From NCBI RefSeq assembly GCF_018130615.1, contig NZ_JAFCKB010000015.1, positions 62,001 to 126,000 on the forward strand: DNA of 64,000 nucleotides, in the 5' to 3' direction. Shown here piece by piece: positions 45,794 through 54,266 of this stretch. A model generated the notes under the pieces. The model had not been told where the DNA came from and searched no databases. It worked only from the letters and a program-made list of their open reading frames with translations. The DNA comes from Bradyrhizobium manausense (GTDB lineage Bacteria > Pseudomonadota > Alphaproteobacteria > Rhizobiales > Xanthobacteraceae). The first letter of the stretch is position 1, and each line of letters opens with the position of its first letter. A program made the translations under genes and the position numbers.

Positions 45794-47227
45794 TCAGCAG
45801 ATCGGCTGTGGCTGGCGGCCGTCATGATCCACGGCGGCAAGGCTTTGCGGCTGCGTCAGCATTTCGGGCTTCAGGATCGCCGCAAGCGTGGCTTCGGTGA
45901 GCAGCCCCCGCTCGCGCACGAGCTCGGCAACGCCGCGACCGGATGCATGCGCCTCCACGGCGACGGCCGTCGCGGCGGCGTAACCGATATAGGGATTGAG
46001 CGCCGTCACGAGGCCGATCGAGTTCTCGACATCGGCCCGAAGGCGCTCACGATTGGCCGTAATGCCCGCGACGCAGCTCCGCTCCAACGTCAGGCATGCC
46101 TGCGCGAGATGGCTGATGCTCTTGAACAGGCTGTGCGCGATGATCGGCTCGAACGCATTGAGCTGCAATTGGCCGGCTTCGGCGGCCATCGTCACCGTGA
46201 TGTCGTTGCCGATCACCTCGAAGGCGACCTGGTTCACGACCTCGGGGATCACCGGGTTGACCTTGCCGGGCATGATCGAGGAGCCGGCCTGGACGGCCGG
46301 AAGGTTGATCTCGCCGAACCCGGCCCGCGGTCCGCTCGAGAGCAGCCGCAGGTCGTTGCAGATCTTTGAGATCTTGACCGCGACGCGCTTCAGCACGCCC
46401 GAGATCTGAACGAACGCGCCGCAATCCTGCGTCGCCTCGACCAGGTCCGGGGCGGTCACCAGCGGCAAGCCGGTGATCGCATTCAGATAGCGGCAGACGA
46501 GGCGCGCATAATCCGGATGCGCGTTGATGCCGGTGCCGATGGCGGTCGCGCCCATGTTGATCTCGTGAATCAGCAGCCCTGCTTCGCGCAGGCGGTCCTG
46601 ATCCTCGCCGATCATCACGGCATAGGTGTTGAACTCCTGCCCCAGCGTCATCGGCACCGCGTCCTGCAGCTGGGTACGGCCCATTTTCAGGACGTCCTTG
46701 AATTCCTCGGCCTTGCGCGCAAAAGCGAGCCGCAGGACATCCATCGCCATGACGAGATTTTGAAGGCCATGAGACGTCGCGATCTTCAACGCCGTGGGGT
46801 ACACGTCATTGGTGCTTTGGCTCATGTTGACGTGCTCGTTCGGGTGGAGCGAGGCGTACTCGCCCCTGACATGGCCGAGAAGCTCCAGCGCCCGGTTTGC
46901 GATCACCTCATTGGCGTTCATGTTGGTGGAGGTGCCGGCGCCGCCCTGGATGACGTCCACCACGAACTGATCGTGAAGCCGGCCGGCGCGCAATTCCTCG
47001 CAGGCCGCCACGATCGCCCGCCCGCGCCGCTGATCGAGAAGACCGAGCTCCATGTTGGACAGGGCGGCCGCCTGCTTGATGGCAGCGAGCGCGCCGATCA
47101 ACTCGGGATAGGCTGAAATCGCGATCCCGCTGATCGGGAAGTTTTCGACGGCGCGCAGCGTATGGACCCCGTAATAGGCCTCGAGGGACACTTCGCGCTC
47201 GCCAAGCAGATCATGTTCCGTCCGCAC
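45794..47227 (-). CDS. aspA: Aspartate ammonia-lyase
   Basis: About 477 residues of the fumarase/aspartase superfamily; it deaminates L-aspartate to fumarate and ammonia. Signature motifs are GGAGTSTNMNANEV, QSTNDVYPTALK, GRTQLQDAVPMTLG and GSSIMPGKVNPVIPE (the superfamily signature), and TAIGTGIN is also present, all close to E. coli AspA including length. I chose the GTG at 47227, which has a gggag site 7 nt ahead and gives the standard MRTEHDLLGEREV start; the frame stays open to 47386, but that extension looks unlike the family. The gene is upstream of the symporter gene, divergent from the LysR gene. Confidence 0.93.
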   Translation of the reverse strand: MRTEHDLLGEREVSLEAYYGVHTLRAVENFPISGIAISAYPELIGALAAIKQAAALSNMELGLLDQRRGRAIVAACEELRAGRLHDQFVVDVIQGGAGTSTNMNANEVIANRALELLGHVRGEYASLHPNEHVNMSQSTNDVYPTALKIATSHGLQNLVMAMDVLRLAFARKAEEFKDVLKMGRTQLQDAVPMTLGQEFNTYAVMIGEDQDRLREAGLLIHEINMGATAIGTGINAHPDYARLVCRYLNAITGLPLVTAPDLVEATQDCGAFVQISGVLKRVAVKISKICNDLRLLSSGPRAGFGEINLPAVQAGSSIMPGKVNPVIPEVVNQVAFEVIGNDITVTMAAEAGQLQLNAFEPIIAHSLFKSISHLAQACLTLERSCVAGITANRERLRADVENSIGLVTALNPYIGYAAATAVAVEAHASGRGVAELVRERGLLTEATLAAILKPEMLTQPQSLAAVDHDGRQPQPIC

Positions 47228-47369
47228 GTCATCTCCCGCTGGTCGGCTCCGTTGTTCGGAGACAGTGTTGCCGGTCGAGAGCCTCGCGCCGATGCGTTTG
47301 AGGCTTCCCGCCGCAAGGGGATGCATGCGCTCGGAGATGGAGGGCCGTCCAATGTTATGCCGGCAAGCT

Positions 47370-47388
47370 CTATTCCGATTTTGCATAG
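47370..47388. promoter_or_regulatory. Candidate LysR-type box (CTAT-N11-ATAG)
   Basis: In the 240-bp divergent region between aspA and the lysR gene, CTAT (47370-47373) and ATAG (47385-47388) are separated by 11 nt, giving the T-N11-A core with a 4-bp dyad that LysR proteins recognise. It is about 80 bp before the lysR start and about 143 bp before the chosen aspA start, placed to control both. Confidence 0.6.
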
Positions 47389-47467
47389 ATTTCGCTGGGA
47401 TAAGCGGGCATCTTCCCGGGGCGAACCCTCCAATCTGGGGGCGCAGGCGAAGACCGGAGCGGACACG

Positions 47468-48352
47468 ATGGAGTTGAAATGGCTGGAAGATTTTCTCAGC
47501 CTCGCGCGAACCCGCAGCTTCTCACGCGCCGCGGACGAGCGGCACGTGACGCAATCTGCGTTCAGCCGCAGAATCCAGGCGCTGGAGCTTTGGCTCGGCG
47601 TGTCCCTCGTTGACCGCAGCAACTATCCGACCACGCTGACCGCCGAAGGGCGCGAATTCCTGGAGACTGCGGAGGAGACGGTTCGCATGCTCCATGCAAG
47701 CCGTCTCGCGCTTCAGGCCAGCAAGCGGCCGAGCACGCAGATCGTCTCGATCGCGGCCCTGCATACCCTGTCGCTGCATTTTTTCCCGCGGTGGTTCCGG
47801 ACCATCGAGAAGGACGTCGGACCCATCGGCAGCCGGTTGCTGCCCGACGATTTTCACAGCTGCCTGCAGGCGCTCGTCGAAGGGAGCTACGACTTCCTGC
47901 TCACCTTCCATCACGCCAACGTGGCGATCCTGCTCGAGCCCGAGCTTTATCCGCATATCGTCGTCGGCATGGACAGTTTCGTCGCCGTCCGCAGCACAAA
48001 TTTGGCGACGAACGATGCGGCTTCCCTGCCCCTGCTCAGCTACGCCGCGAACTCGTTCCTGGGGCGGGTCGCCACCTTCGCGCAGGCCCAGGCCGGCTCG
48101 CCGCCCGCGCACGTGACCCACACCAACGAGAACGCCATGGCCGAGGGGCTCAAGTTCATGGCGCTGGAGGGCTACGGCCTGGCGTGGCTGCCGCGCAGCC
48201 TCGTTGCCCGGGAATTGGACGAGGGCAGCCTCACCATGGTCGGACCGGAGATTCCGCTGGAAGTCCGGCTCTATCGAAGTGCGCGGCGAACCCGGCCCAT
48301 CGTGGAAAAGGTCTGGAACGCCGCTCAATCGGCCGCCCCCAAAACTATGTAG
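47468..48352 (+). CDS. LysR family transcriptional regulator
   Basis: A 294-residue regulator. The N-terminal helix-turn-helix is MELKWLEDFLSLARTRSFSRAADERHVTQSAFSRRIQALE-type (residues 1-60), followed by the linker helix and a two-lobed effector domain (about 92-290). It is the nearest regulator to aspA and to the racemase gene that follows 79 bp downstream, and a LysR-type box lies in the divergent region. An aspartate-related inducer is a reasonable guess from context. Confidence 0.94.
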   Translation: MELKWLEDFLSLARTRSFSRAADERHVTQSAFSRRIQALELWLGVSLVDRSNYPTTLTAEGREFLETAEETVRMLHASRLALQASKRPSTQIVSIAALHTLSLHFFPRWFRTIEKDVGPIGSRLLPDDFHSCLQALVEGSYDFLLTFHHANVAILLEPELYPHIVVGMDSFVAVRSTNLATNDAASLPLLSYAANSFLGRVATFAQAQAGSPPAHVTHTNENAMAEGLKFMALEGYGLAWLPRSLVARELDEGSLTMVGPEIPLEVRLYRSARRTRPIVEKVWNAAQSAAPKTM

Positions 48353-48431
48353 AAGTCGCATATGCCGTTCTGAACAGGCATTGGATTTGCCTGAAGCGAC
48401 CGTGCATCGTGGCTGCGACAAGGAGACAACG

Positions 48432-49145
48432 ATGCTTGGCATTCTGGGCGGCATGGGCCCGATGGCGACCGTGGATTTCATGGGCAAGGTGATCCGGAAC
48501 ACCCCGGCATCGTGCGACCAGGACCACATCCAGATGGTCGTGTGCTCGGCGACTGATGTGCCCGATCGCACGGCCGCCATTCTCGGCCAGGGCTCTGATC
48601 CCTTCCCCGCCATGCTGAATGCCCTGCGCCGGCTCGAGCTGTCGGGCGCGACCCGGTTCGCGATCCCTTGCAACACGGCGCACCATTGGCACGGTGCGCT
48701 CCAGGCCAAGACGTCAGTGCCGATCATCCACATCGTCGACGCCGTCGCCGACGCGCTTGCGGAGCAGCGGATGAGCCCAGCCATCGGCCTGCTTGCGACG
48801 GACGGCACGGTCCGCGCCGGAATCTACCAGCAGCGTCTTGCCGAACGGGGCTATGCGTGCGTGGTGCCCGATGCGAAGGCGCAAGCGGAGGTCATGCGCG
48901 CGATCCGCCTGGTGAAAGCAGGATGCACCGACGAGGCTGCCGTGATCCTAGGAAGAGAAGCAGAAGCGCTCGCGGCCAGGGGCTGTTCGCACATCGCCAT
49001 GGCCTGCACGGAAATTCCCCTCGCACTCGCCGCGCTGGACCGCGACGTGAGCGCGGCATTGCTGGACCCCACCGACATCCTGGCCCAGGCCTGCGTCAGG
49101 TCATGCCTGGCCGTGCCGCAGGATTTGGTTCGGCAGGTGGCCTAG
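48432..49145 (+). CDS. Aspartate/glutamate racemase family protein
   Basis: A 237-residue cofactor-independent racemase. It has the paired catalytic cysteines, Cys80 in IPCNTAHHW and Cys192 in MACTEIPLAL, and begins LGILGGMGPMATVDF as aspartate racemases do. The enzyme would interconvert D- and L-aspartate by two-base proton transfer. The ATG follows an aggag site. It is 79 bp after the LysR gene on the same strand, near aspartase and an acidic amino acid symporter, which supports aspartate over glutamate as substrate. Confidence 0.92.
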   Translation: MLGILGGMGPMATVDFMGKVIRNTPASCDQDHIQMVVCSATDVPDRTAAILGQGSDPFPAMLNALRRLELSGATRFAIPCNTAHHWHGALQAKTSVPIIHIVDAVADALAEQRMSPAIGLLATDGTVRAGIYQQRLAERGYACVVPDAKAQAEVMRAIRLVKAGCTDEAAVILGREAEALAARGCSHIAMACTEIPLALAALDRDVSAALLDPTDILAQACVRSCLAVPQDLVRQVA

Positions 49146-49175
49146 CAGGGCCGGTACCTGCCGCCATGCCTTCCC

Positions 49176-50348
49176 TCACGCCGCCGCCGGCGTCCGGATC
49201 TCGCGCGGCAGGATGATCGCGGCCGCGATCGCGAGCAGGCAGAGGCCGGCGAAGGCGTGCAGCATGGTGACGAAGCCGCCCTGCTCGTAGAGCCAAGCCA
49301 CTAGGCCGACCGATGCGCCGGCTGCGGTGAAGCCGATGAAATAGCGCACGGCATAGGCGCGCGAGCGCCATTCCTCGCTGGTGTATTTGCCGACCATGGC
49401 ATCGTTCACCGTGACCTGCCCGAACGCGCCCATGACGATGCCGATGGACACCAATATCAGCGGCAGATTGTTCAAGCTCGCGGCCAGATACAGAAACGGC
49501 GCCAGCATGAAGGACAGCGGCAGCGCCACCGTCTTCAGCGAATAGCGGTCGAGCAGCCGGCCGATCGTGTACTGCGTCATCGCGCCGAACACGTAGACGC
49601 AGGCCGCGATGACGCCGAGCAGCGCCGGGCTTTTCGTCAGGTCTGCGAGACGCTCCGCGAACAGCTTCGGCAGCGCGACGGTGACGGCGTTGAACGTGGT
49701 GGAGATGGCAATCACTACGATCAGCAGCGACAGCACGACGCGCCACATGTCCTGCTTCGCCACGCGCGCTTGCGCAGCCGCCTGCCTGGAGCCCTTGCGG
49801 TCCTCGTGCACGACCAGCATCGCGAAGGCGATGCCGGTCAGGATGGTGACGAGGCCGGGAATGATGAAGGCAAAGCGCCAGCCGAGATATTGCCCGATCA
49901 CGCCGGTGACCAGCGCGGACGAGGCGACGCCGAGATTGCCCCAGACGCCGTTGATGCCCATCTCGCGGCCGAGCCGGGCGGCATAGGACACGATCATCGC
50001 GGTCCCAACAGGGTGATAGATCGAGGCGAACACGCCGATCGCGAGCAGCGCGGCACCGAGCTGGACCTGTGTCTGCACGAAGCCGACCGAGATCATGGAG
50101 GCGCCGATGCCGATGAAGAAGATCAGCATCATGTGGCGGCGGCTCCAGCGGTCCCCTAACCATCCGGTAAGCAGCGAGCCGGCGCCGAAGGCGATGAAAC
50201 CGGGGGTCGCGTAAGGAAGCAGCTCCGAATAGGCCATCCCGAGCGCCGGTCCCATGATGATCACGGCGGCGGCGAAGATCAGCATCGCATAATGGTCGAT
50301 GAAATGGCCGGCATTGACGAAACTGATGACCCGGCTGGGGCTGTTCAT
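49176..50348 (-). CDS. MFS transporter (fosmidomycin-resistance Fsr-like)
   Basis: A 390-residue major facilitator with twelve membrane segments. The start FVNAGHFIDHYAMLIFAAAVIIMGP and the inter-helix loop GSLLTGWLGDRWSRRHMM, with the A-motif-like GDRWSRR, resemble the Fsr group of drug exporters. The ATG at 50348 has a ggagagg site; the longer frame overlaps the divergent regulator gene. The AraC regulator begins 51 bp away on the opposite strand and is its likely controller. Substrate unknown. Confidence 0.92.
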   Translation of the reverse strand: MNSPSRVISFVNAGHFIDHYAMLIFAAAVIIMGPALGMAYSELLPYATPGFIAFGAGSLLTGWLGDRWSRRHMMLIFFIGIGASMISVGFVQTQVQLGAALLAIGVFASIYHPVGTAMIVSYAARLGREMGINGVWGNLGVASSALVTGVIGQYLGWRFAFIIPGLVTILTGIAFAMLVVHEDRKGSRQAAAQARVAKQDMWRVVLSLLIVVIAISTTFNAVTVALPKLFAERLADLTKSPALLGVIAACVYVFGAMTQYTIGRLLDRYSLKTVALPLSFMLAPFLYLAASLNNLPLILVSIGIVMGAFGQVTVNDAMVGKYTSEEWRSRAYAVRYFIGFTAAGASVGLVAWLYEQGGFVTMLHAFAGLCLLAIAAAIILPREIRTPAAA

Positions 50349-50399
50349 TCGGAATCCTCTCCTGCTCCGAAATGAGTTATATGTCGAGCGAATGACGGG

Positions 50400-51209
50400 A
50401 TGTTGCCAATGACTGTCGTCGAAACGCCAATCCTGCGGGAAGTCCGGGGCAACCACCGCTCCACCGCGGGCGTGCACCTGGTGGCGCGCGACTATCCGAA
50501 GGGTCTGCGGATCGATCCGCACATGCACCGCGAGGCGCAGCTGATCTATGCCGCGAAAGGCACAATGCAGGTGACGACGCCGGAGGGGCGCTGGCTGGTG
50601 CCGCCGGATCGCGCGGTCTGGGTGCCGGCCGGGCTCGAACATGCCATCGACCTGCTCGCCGACATCGAGATGCGCACGCTGTATTTCGACCTCGCCTGGC
50701 TCAAGCGCGAGCAGCGACTAAAAGCGTTGACCAGGGAATTCGTCGTGCGGGTGTCGCCGCTGCTCAACCAGGCGATTCTCGCTCTGTTCGAGGCGCGCAA
50801 CACCGAGGAGCGCACCGAGCTGTTGGTGCGCCTGGTAATGCTGGAACTGCATCAGGCCGAGGATTCCGCGACCTTCGTGCCGCTGCCGCACGAACCGCGC
50901 TGCCGCCGCGCCGCGATGATCGTGCTCGACGATCCCACCGGGCTCCACGACATCGACATATTGGCACGCGAGGTCGGAACCTCCGCACGCACGCTGTCGC
51001 GGCTGTTCTCCACCGAGACGCAGCTGAGCTTCAAGAGCTGGTGCCAGCGCGCCAGGATTGCAGCGGCGATCCAGCGGTTGTCGACGGATGCGAGCGTGTC
51101 GGTGAAGCAGCTCGCCACGCAACTCGGCTATGCCAGCGTGCCGGCGTTCTCGGCCGCGTTCCGCCAGGTGACGGGGCGGACGCCGACGGAGTTTGCAGGG
51201 AAGACATGA
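50400..51209 (+). CDS. AraC family regulator with N-terminal cupin domain
   Basis: A 269-residue regulator. Residues about 20-95 form a cupin-type sensor (HMHREAQLIYAAKGTMQVTTPEGRWLVPPDRAVWVPAGLEHAI), and the last 100 residues form the double helix-turn-helix AraC domain (DIDILAREVGTSARTLSRLF and SVKQLATQLGYASVPAFSAAFRQVTGRTPTEF). It starts 51 bp from the divergent MFS gene and probably controls it. A second in-frame ATG at 50409 is equally possible. Confidence 0.93.
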   Translation: MLPMTVVETPILREVRGNHRSTAGVHLVARDYPKGLRIDPHMHREAQLIYAAKGTMQVTTPEGRWLVPPDRAVWVPAGLEHAIDLLADIEMRTLYFDLAWLKREQRLKALTREFVVRVSPLLNQAILALFEARNTEERTELLVRLVMLELHQAEDSATFVPLPHEPRCRRAAMIVLDDPTGLHDIDILAREVGTSARTLSRLFSTETQLSFKSWCQRARIAAAIQRLSTDASVSVKQLATQLGYASVPAFSAAFRQVTGRTPTEFAGKT

Positions 51210-51547
51210 GGCGGCCGCAGCTGCCGCCTACCCCGCCCCATCCACGGGATCGTTGCCGTCGTCTCACATTCGGTGTCATCGCCCGCGGGGCGATCCAGTA
51301 CTCCGAGACAGCAGTGATGGACCGAGACGCTGCGGAGCACTGGATGCCCCGCCTTCGCGGGCGCATGACAGCTTGCTTGGGGTGAGCACACCCCCGCTCC
51401 ATCAACGCCCACGCGGCGCATGACAGCGTGCCGCGGGATGCATAGTACCCCTAAAGATACAAAATTCCCCTGCTTGATTGTGATCGGCATCCGCCTAAAT
51501 CCCGTGTAAGCTTCCGCACCGCACAAACCCGAATTCGAAAAGCCCAG
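51210..51547. other. Intergenic region carrying a palindromic repeat
   Basis: About 338 bp between the AraC and malonyl-CoA decarboxylase genes. The stretch from about 51268 to 51373 is a Bradyrhizobium-type repeat with arms resembling tgtcatcgcccgcggggcga and its imperfect complement ending gcgggcgcatgaca. The final 100 bp should hold the promoter of the decarboxylase gene. I see no gene. Confidence 0.6.
51268..51373. repeat. Imperfect palindromic repeat (gatccagtactccg type)
   Basis: The left arm includes gcgatccagtactccg and the right arm cggagcactggatgcccc, forming a large imperfect hairpin. The family is common in Bradyrhizobium intergenic DNA. It lies downstream of the AraC gene. Confidence 0.6.
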
Positions 51548-52900
51548 ATGGCCAATGCCTTCTTCTCCGACCTGCTCGCCACAATTTCCGAGCGCGGCCG
51601 CACGCTGCTGCGCCGGGGGGACGGCCCCGACACCAAGCAGGATGCCGACGGACTGATCGAGCTGTGCGGCGCGCTGCTGTCGGGCCGAGGCGAGGCCTCC
51701 GGCACCGCGATGGCGCGCGAGGTGCTCGACATCTACCAGGAACTGGATGCGGCGGGACGCCGCGCCTTCTTCGAAGGACTGGTGCGCGATTTCGGCCCCG
51801 ACCATGAGCGTCTGACCAGGGCGATCGAGAAATGGCGCGCCAATCCGAGTGATGAGGACGGAAGCTCGCTGCATTTCGCCTCGGAACCTCGGCGGCAGGA
51901 ACTGATCCGCCGCCTCAACCGCGCGCCGGGCGGCACCGGCGATCTCGTCGCCATGCGGGCCGACCTGCTCGACATGATGAACGGACACACCGATCTCGCC
52001 GCGCTCGATCGCGACGTCTCGCATCTTCTCTCGTCGTGGTTCAACAGGGGGTTTCTCGTGCTGCGCCGGATTGACTGGTCGACCCCGGCCAACATCCTCG
52101 AAAAGATCATCCGCTATGAAGCCGTGCACGAGATCAGCGACTGGGACGATCTGCGTCGCCGCATCGATCCGGTCGACCGCCGCTGCTACGCCTTCTTCCA
52201 CCCGGCGATGGTGGACGAGCCCTTGATCTTCGTCGAGGTGGCGTTGACCGAGACGATTCCAGGCGCGATCGCGCCGCTGCTGGCGGTCGATCGCCAGCAC
52301 TTGTCGATCGAAAGGGCGCGCACCGCCGTGTTCTACTCGATCTCCAACACCCAGCGCGGTCTCGGCGGCATCTCCTTCGGCAGCTTCCTGATCAAGCAGG
52401 TGGTCGAAGAGCTGCGCCGCGAGACGCCGAAGCTCGACACCTTCGTGACGCTGTCGCCGGTGCCGGGCTTCATGCCATGGGTAAAGCAGGACAAGGATCT
52501 GTCGCTGTCGGACGAGGACCGTGAGATCCTGAAACGTCTCGACGATCCCAAATGGTTCGAGAACCCTGAAACGACGGCGCAGCTGCGCGGCGTGATCGAG
52601 CCGCTCGCCGCGCATTACTTCCTGAAGGCACGCACGTCGAAGGGCCGCCTGATCGATTCCGTCGCCCGCTTCCATCTCGGCAACGGCGCCCGCCTCGAGC
52701 GCATCAACTGGCTCGGCGACCTCTCGCCCAAGGGCGTGCGCGAGTCCGCCGGCGTGATGGTGAACTATCTCTACCGCCTCGACGACATCGAGAAGAACCA
52801 CGAGGCCTACGCCAATGACGGCGAGGTCGTGGCGTCCAGCGCGGTGAAGAAGCTGCTCAAAGGCGAAGGACGCCGGTTGCTGGATATGCGGTTGTCGTAG
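51548..52900 (+). CDS. matA: Malonyl-CoA decarboxylase
   Basis: A 450-residue malonyl-CoA decarboxylase that converts malonyl-CoA to acetyl-CoA and CO2. The helical N-terminal part (about 1-170) is followed by the GNAT-fold catalytic domain containing DRRCYAFFHPAMVDEPLIFVEVAL, YSISNTQRGLGGISFGSFLIKQV (CoA-binding and catalytic Ser region) and FVTLSPVPGFMPWV; a His is expected in the LAAHYFL block. Family length is normal. The MatB and MatC partner genes are not adjacent, so it may serve another malonyl-CoA source. Next gene follows after 40 bp. Confidence 0.94.
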   Translation: MANAFFSDLLATISERGRTLLRRGDGPDTKQDADGLIELCGALLSGRGEASGTAMAREVLDIYQELDAAGRRAFFEGLVRDFGPDHERLTRAIEKWRANPSDEDGSSLHFASEPRRQELIRRLNRAPGGTGDLVAMRADLLDMMNGHTDLAALDRDVSHLLSSWFNRGFLVLRRIDWSTPANILEKIIRYEAVHEISDWDDLRRRIDPVDRRCYAFFHPAMVDEPLIFVEVALTETIPGAIAPLLAVDRQHLSIERARTAVFYSISNTQRGLGGISFGSFLIKQVVEELRRETPKLDTFVTLSPVPGFMPWVKQDKDLSLSDEDREILKRLDDPKWFENPETTAQLRGVIEPLAAHYFLKARTSKGRLIDSVARFHLGNGARLERINWLGDLSPKGVRESAGVMVNYLYRLDDIEKNHEAYANDGEVVASSAVKKLLKGEGRRLLDMRLS

Positions 52901-52940
52901 GAGCGAGAATAGCCAGGGCGCTATTGGGACTCATATCGCA

Positions 52941-54131
52941 ATGACTTCCGATCGCGCCGCGCCTCCCCATCCGACAAATCCCTCGGAGCGGATCGATGCC
53001 ATCGACGTGCTGCGGGGGATCGCCCTGTTCGGCGTCATGGCCATCAACCTCGCGATGGAGTTTCGCGTCTCGATCTTCGACCAGTTTCTTGGTCCCAGAA
53101 CGCTGGCCTCACCAATCGATCGTGCCATCGAAGCGATCCTGACAACTGCCGTCGAGCTCAAGGCGTTCGCGCTATTCTCGCTGCTGTTCGGCGTAGGCCT
53201 TGCCATTCAGTTCGACCGGCTTGCGAGCGCGCGCCGCACTGCCCTGCTCGTCCGCCGGCTTGCCGCGCTGCTGGGGTTCGGCGTCATTCACTTGTGCCTG
53301 ATCTGGAACGGCGACATCCTCACCGAATACGCGCTTGCCGGGTTCATCGTGCTGCCGTTCCTGTCTGGCCCGCGCTGGTTGCTCGCTCTCGCCGTGCTGG
53401 TGTTTCTGGCGCTGTATCTGGCGATGCAGGCTTTTCCGCCGGTCGGGTTGTTTCCGAGCAGGACCGTGATCTGGCGGGACGTCATGGATGCCAATCGCAT
53501 CTATGCGACGGGCGGCTTTCTCGACGTGCTTGCATTTCGTCTGCGCGAAATTCCGCTCATCGCCTCGCTTCACGCCTTCATCTTCCTGCGCACGATCGGG
53601 CTGTTCCTTCTGGGTGCGCTGGCCTGGCGCAGCGGCGTTATGCAAAATGCCCGCGCCCTGTTCATCATCGCGCTTGCCGCGATCGCCCTCGGCGCTGGCC
53701 TGCTTTATCGTGGCAGCGAGCCGCTCGGCACCGTCCTGCTGGCGCTGGGCTATGGCGCCGCCGTTCTCGGCATCGCCCATTTCGAGCGCGGCAAGAAGCT
53801 GCTCGGCTGGGCCGCGCCGCTGGGACGGATGGCCTTCACCAACTACGTCGCGCAATCCGTCATCTTCGGCTGGATCTTTTACGGTTACGGCCTCGGCCGG
53901 TTCGGGCAACTCGGCATCACCCAGGCCCTCGCTATCGGCATCGCTGTCTACGCCGCGCAGGTGCTGCTGAGCGCCTGGTGGCTGCGCCACTACCGATACG
54001 GCCCGCTCGAATGGCTGTGGCGGTCGCTGATGTATGGAGCGCGGCAGCCGATCGTGGTGGCACGGGTGGCGGCTGCGATGCGAACTCAACTGTCGTCCCG
54101 GACAAGCGAAGCGCAGATCCGGGACCCATAA
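52941..54131 (+). CDS. DUF418 family membrane protein
   Basis: A 396-residue multi-pass membrane protein of the DUF418 family. The N-terminus RIDAIDVLRGIALFGVMAINL is the family's start, and the C-terminal part has GRMAFTNYVAQSVIFGWIFYGYGLG, the DUF418 signature. About ten membrane helices are visible. The biochemical role is not known. It begins 40 bp after the malonyl-CoA decarboxylase gene. The last residues (from about SSRTSEAQIRDP) are encoded by a dispersed repeat, so the C-terminus appears to have been extended by repeat insertion. Confidence 0.9.
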   Translation: MTSDRAAPPHPTNPSERIDAIDVLRGIALFGVMAINLAMEFRVSIFDQFLGPRTLASPIDRAIEAILTTAVELKAFALFSLLFGVGLAIQFDRLASARRTALLVRRLAALLGFGVIHLCLIWNGDILTEYALAGFIVLPFLSGPRWLLALAVLVFLALYLAMQAFPPVGLFPSRTVIWRDVMDANRIYATGGFLDVLAFRLREIPLIASLHAFIFLRTIGLFLLGALAWRSGVMQNARALFIIALAAIALGAGLLYRGSEPLGTVLLALGYGAAVLGIAHFERGKKLLGWAAPLGRMAFTNYVAQSVIFGWIFYGYGLGRFGQLGITQALAIGIAVYAAQVLLSAWWLRHYRYGPLEWLWRSLMYGARQPIVVARVAAAMRTQLSSRTSEAQIRDP

Positions 54132-54220
54132 CCACAGGATTTGGTTTGGCGAAGACTCGGAGTGACCGGCGCGTCCCATAACTCCTCCCTGGGGTTATGG
54201 GTCCCGCGTTCGCGGGAACG
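54092..54220. repeat. Palindromic repeat overlapping the DUF418 gene end
   Basis: A perfect 13-bp inverted repeat, gggacccataacc (54121-54133) and ggttatgggtccc (54193-54205), with outer arms of the gtcgtccc and gggaacgac type. The left side is translated as the C-terminus of the DUF418 protein and supplies its TAA stop. The rest lies between that gene and the convergent tartrate dehydratase gene. Confidence 0.8.
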
Positions 54221-54266
54221 ACACCGAGTACGTGGCGCGGCCGTCGTGCATCAACGCGCACCCAGC

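Noticed and set aside
45794-45900. Possible premature end of the aspartase gene
   Set aside because: The C-terminus is slightly different from E. coli AspA but all catalytic motifs are present and the length is normal, so the gene is intact.
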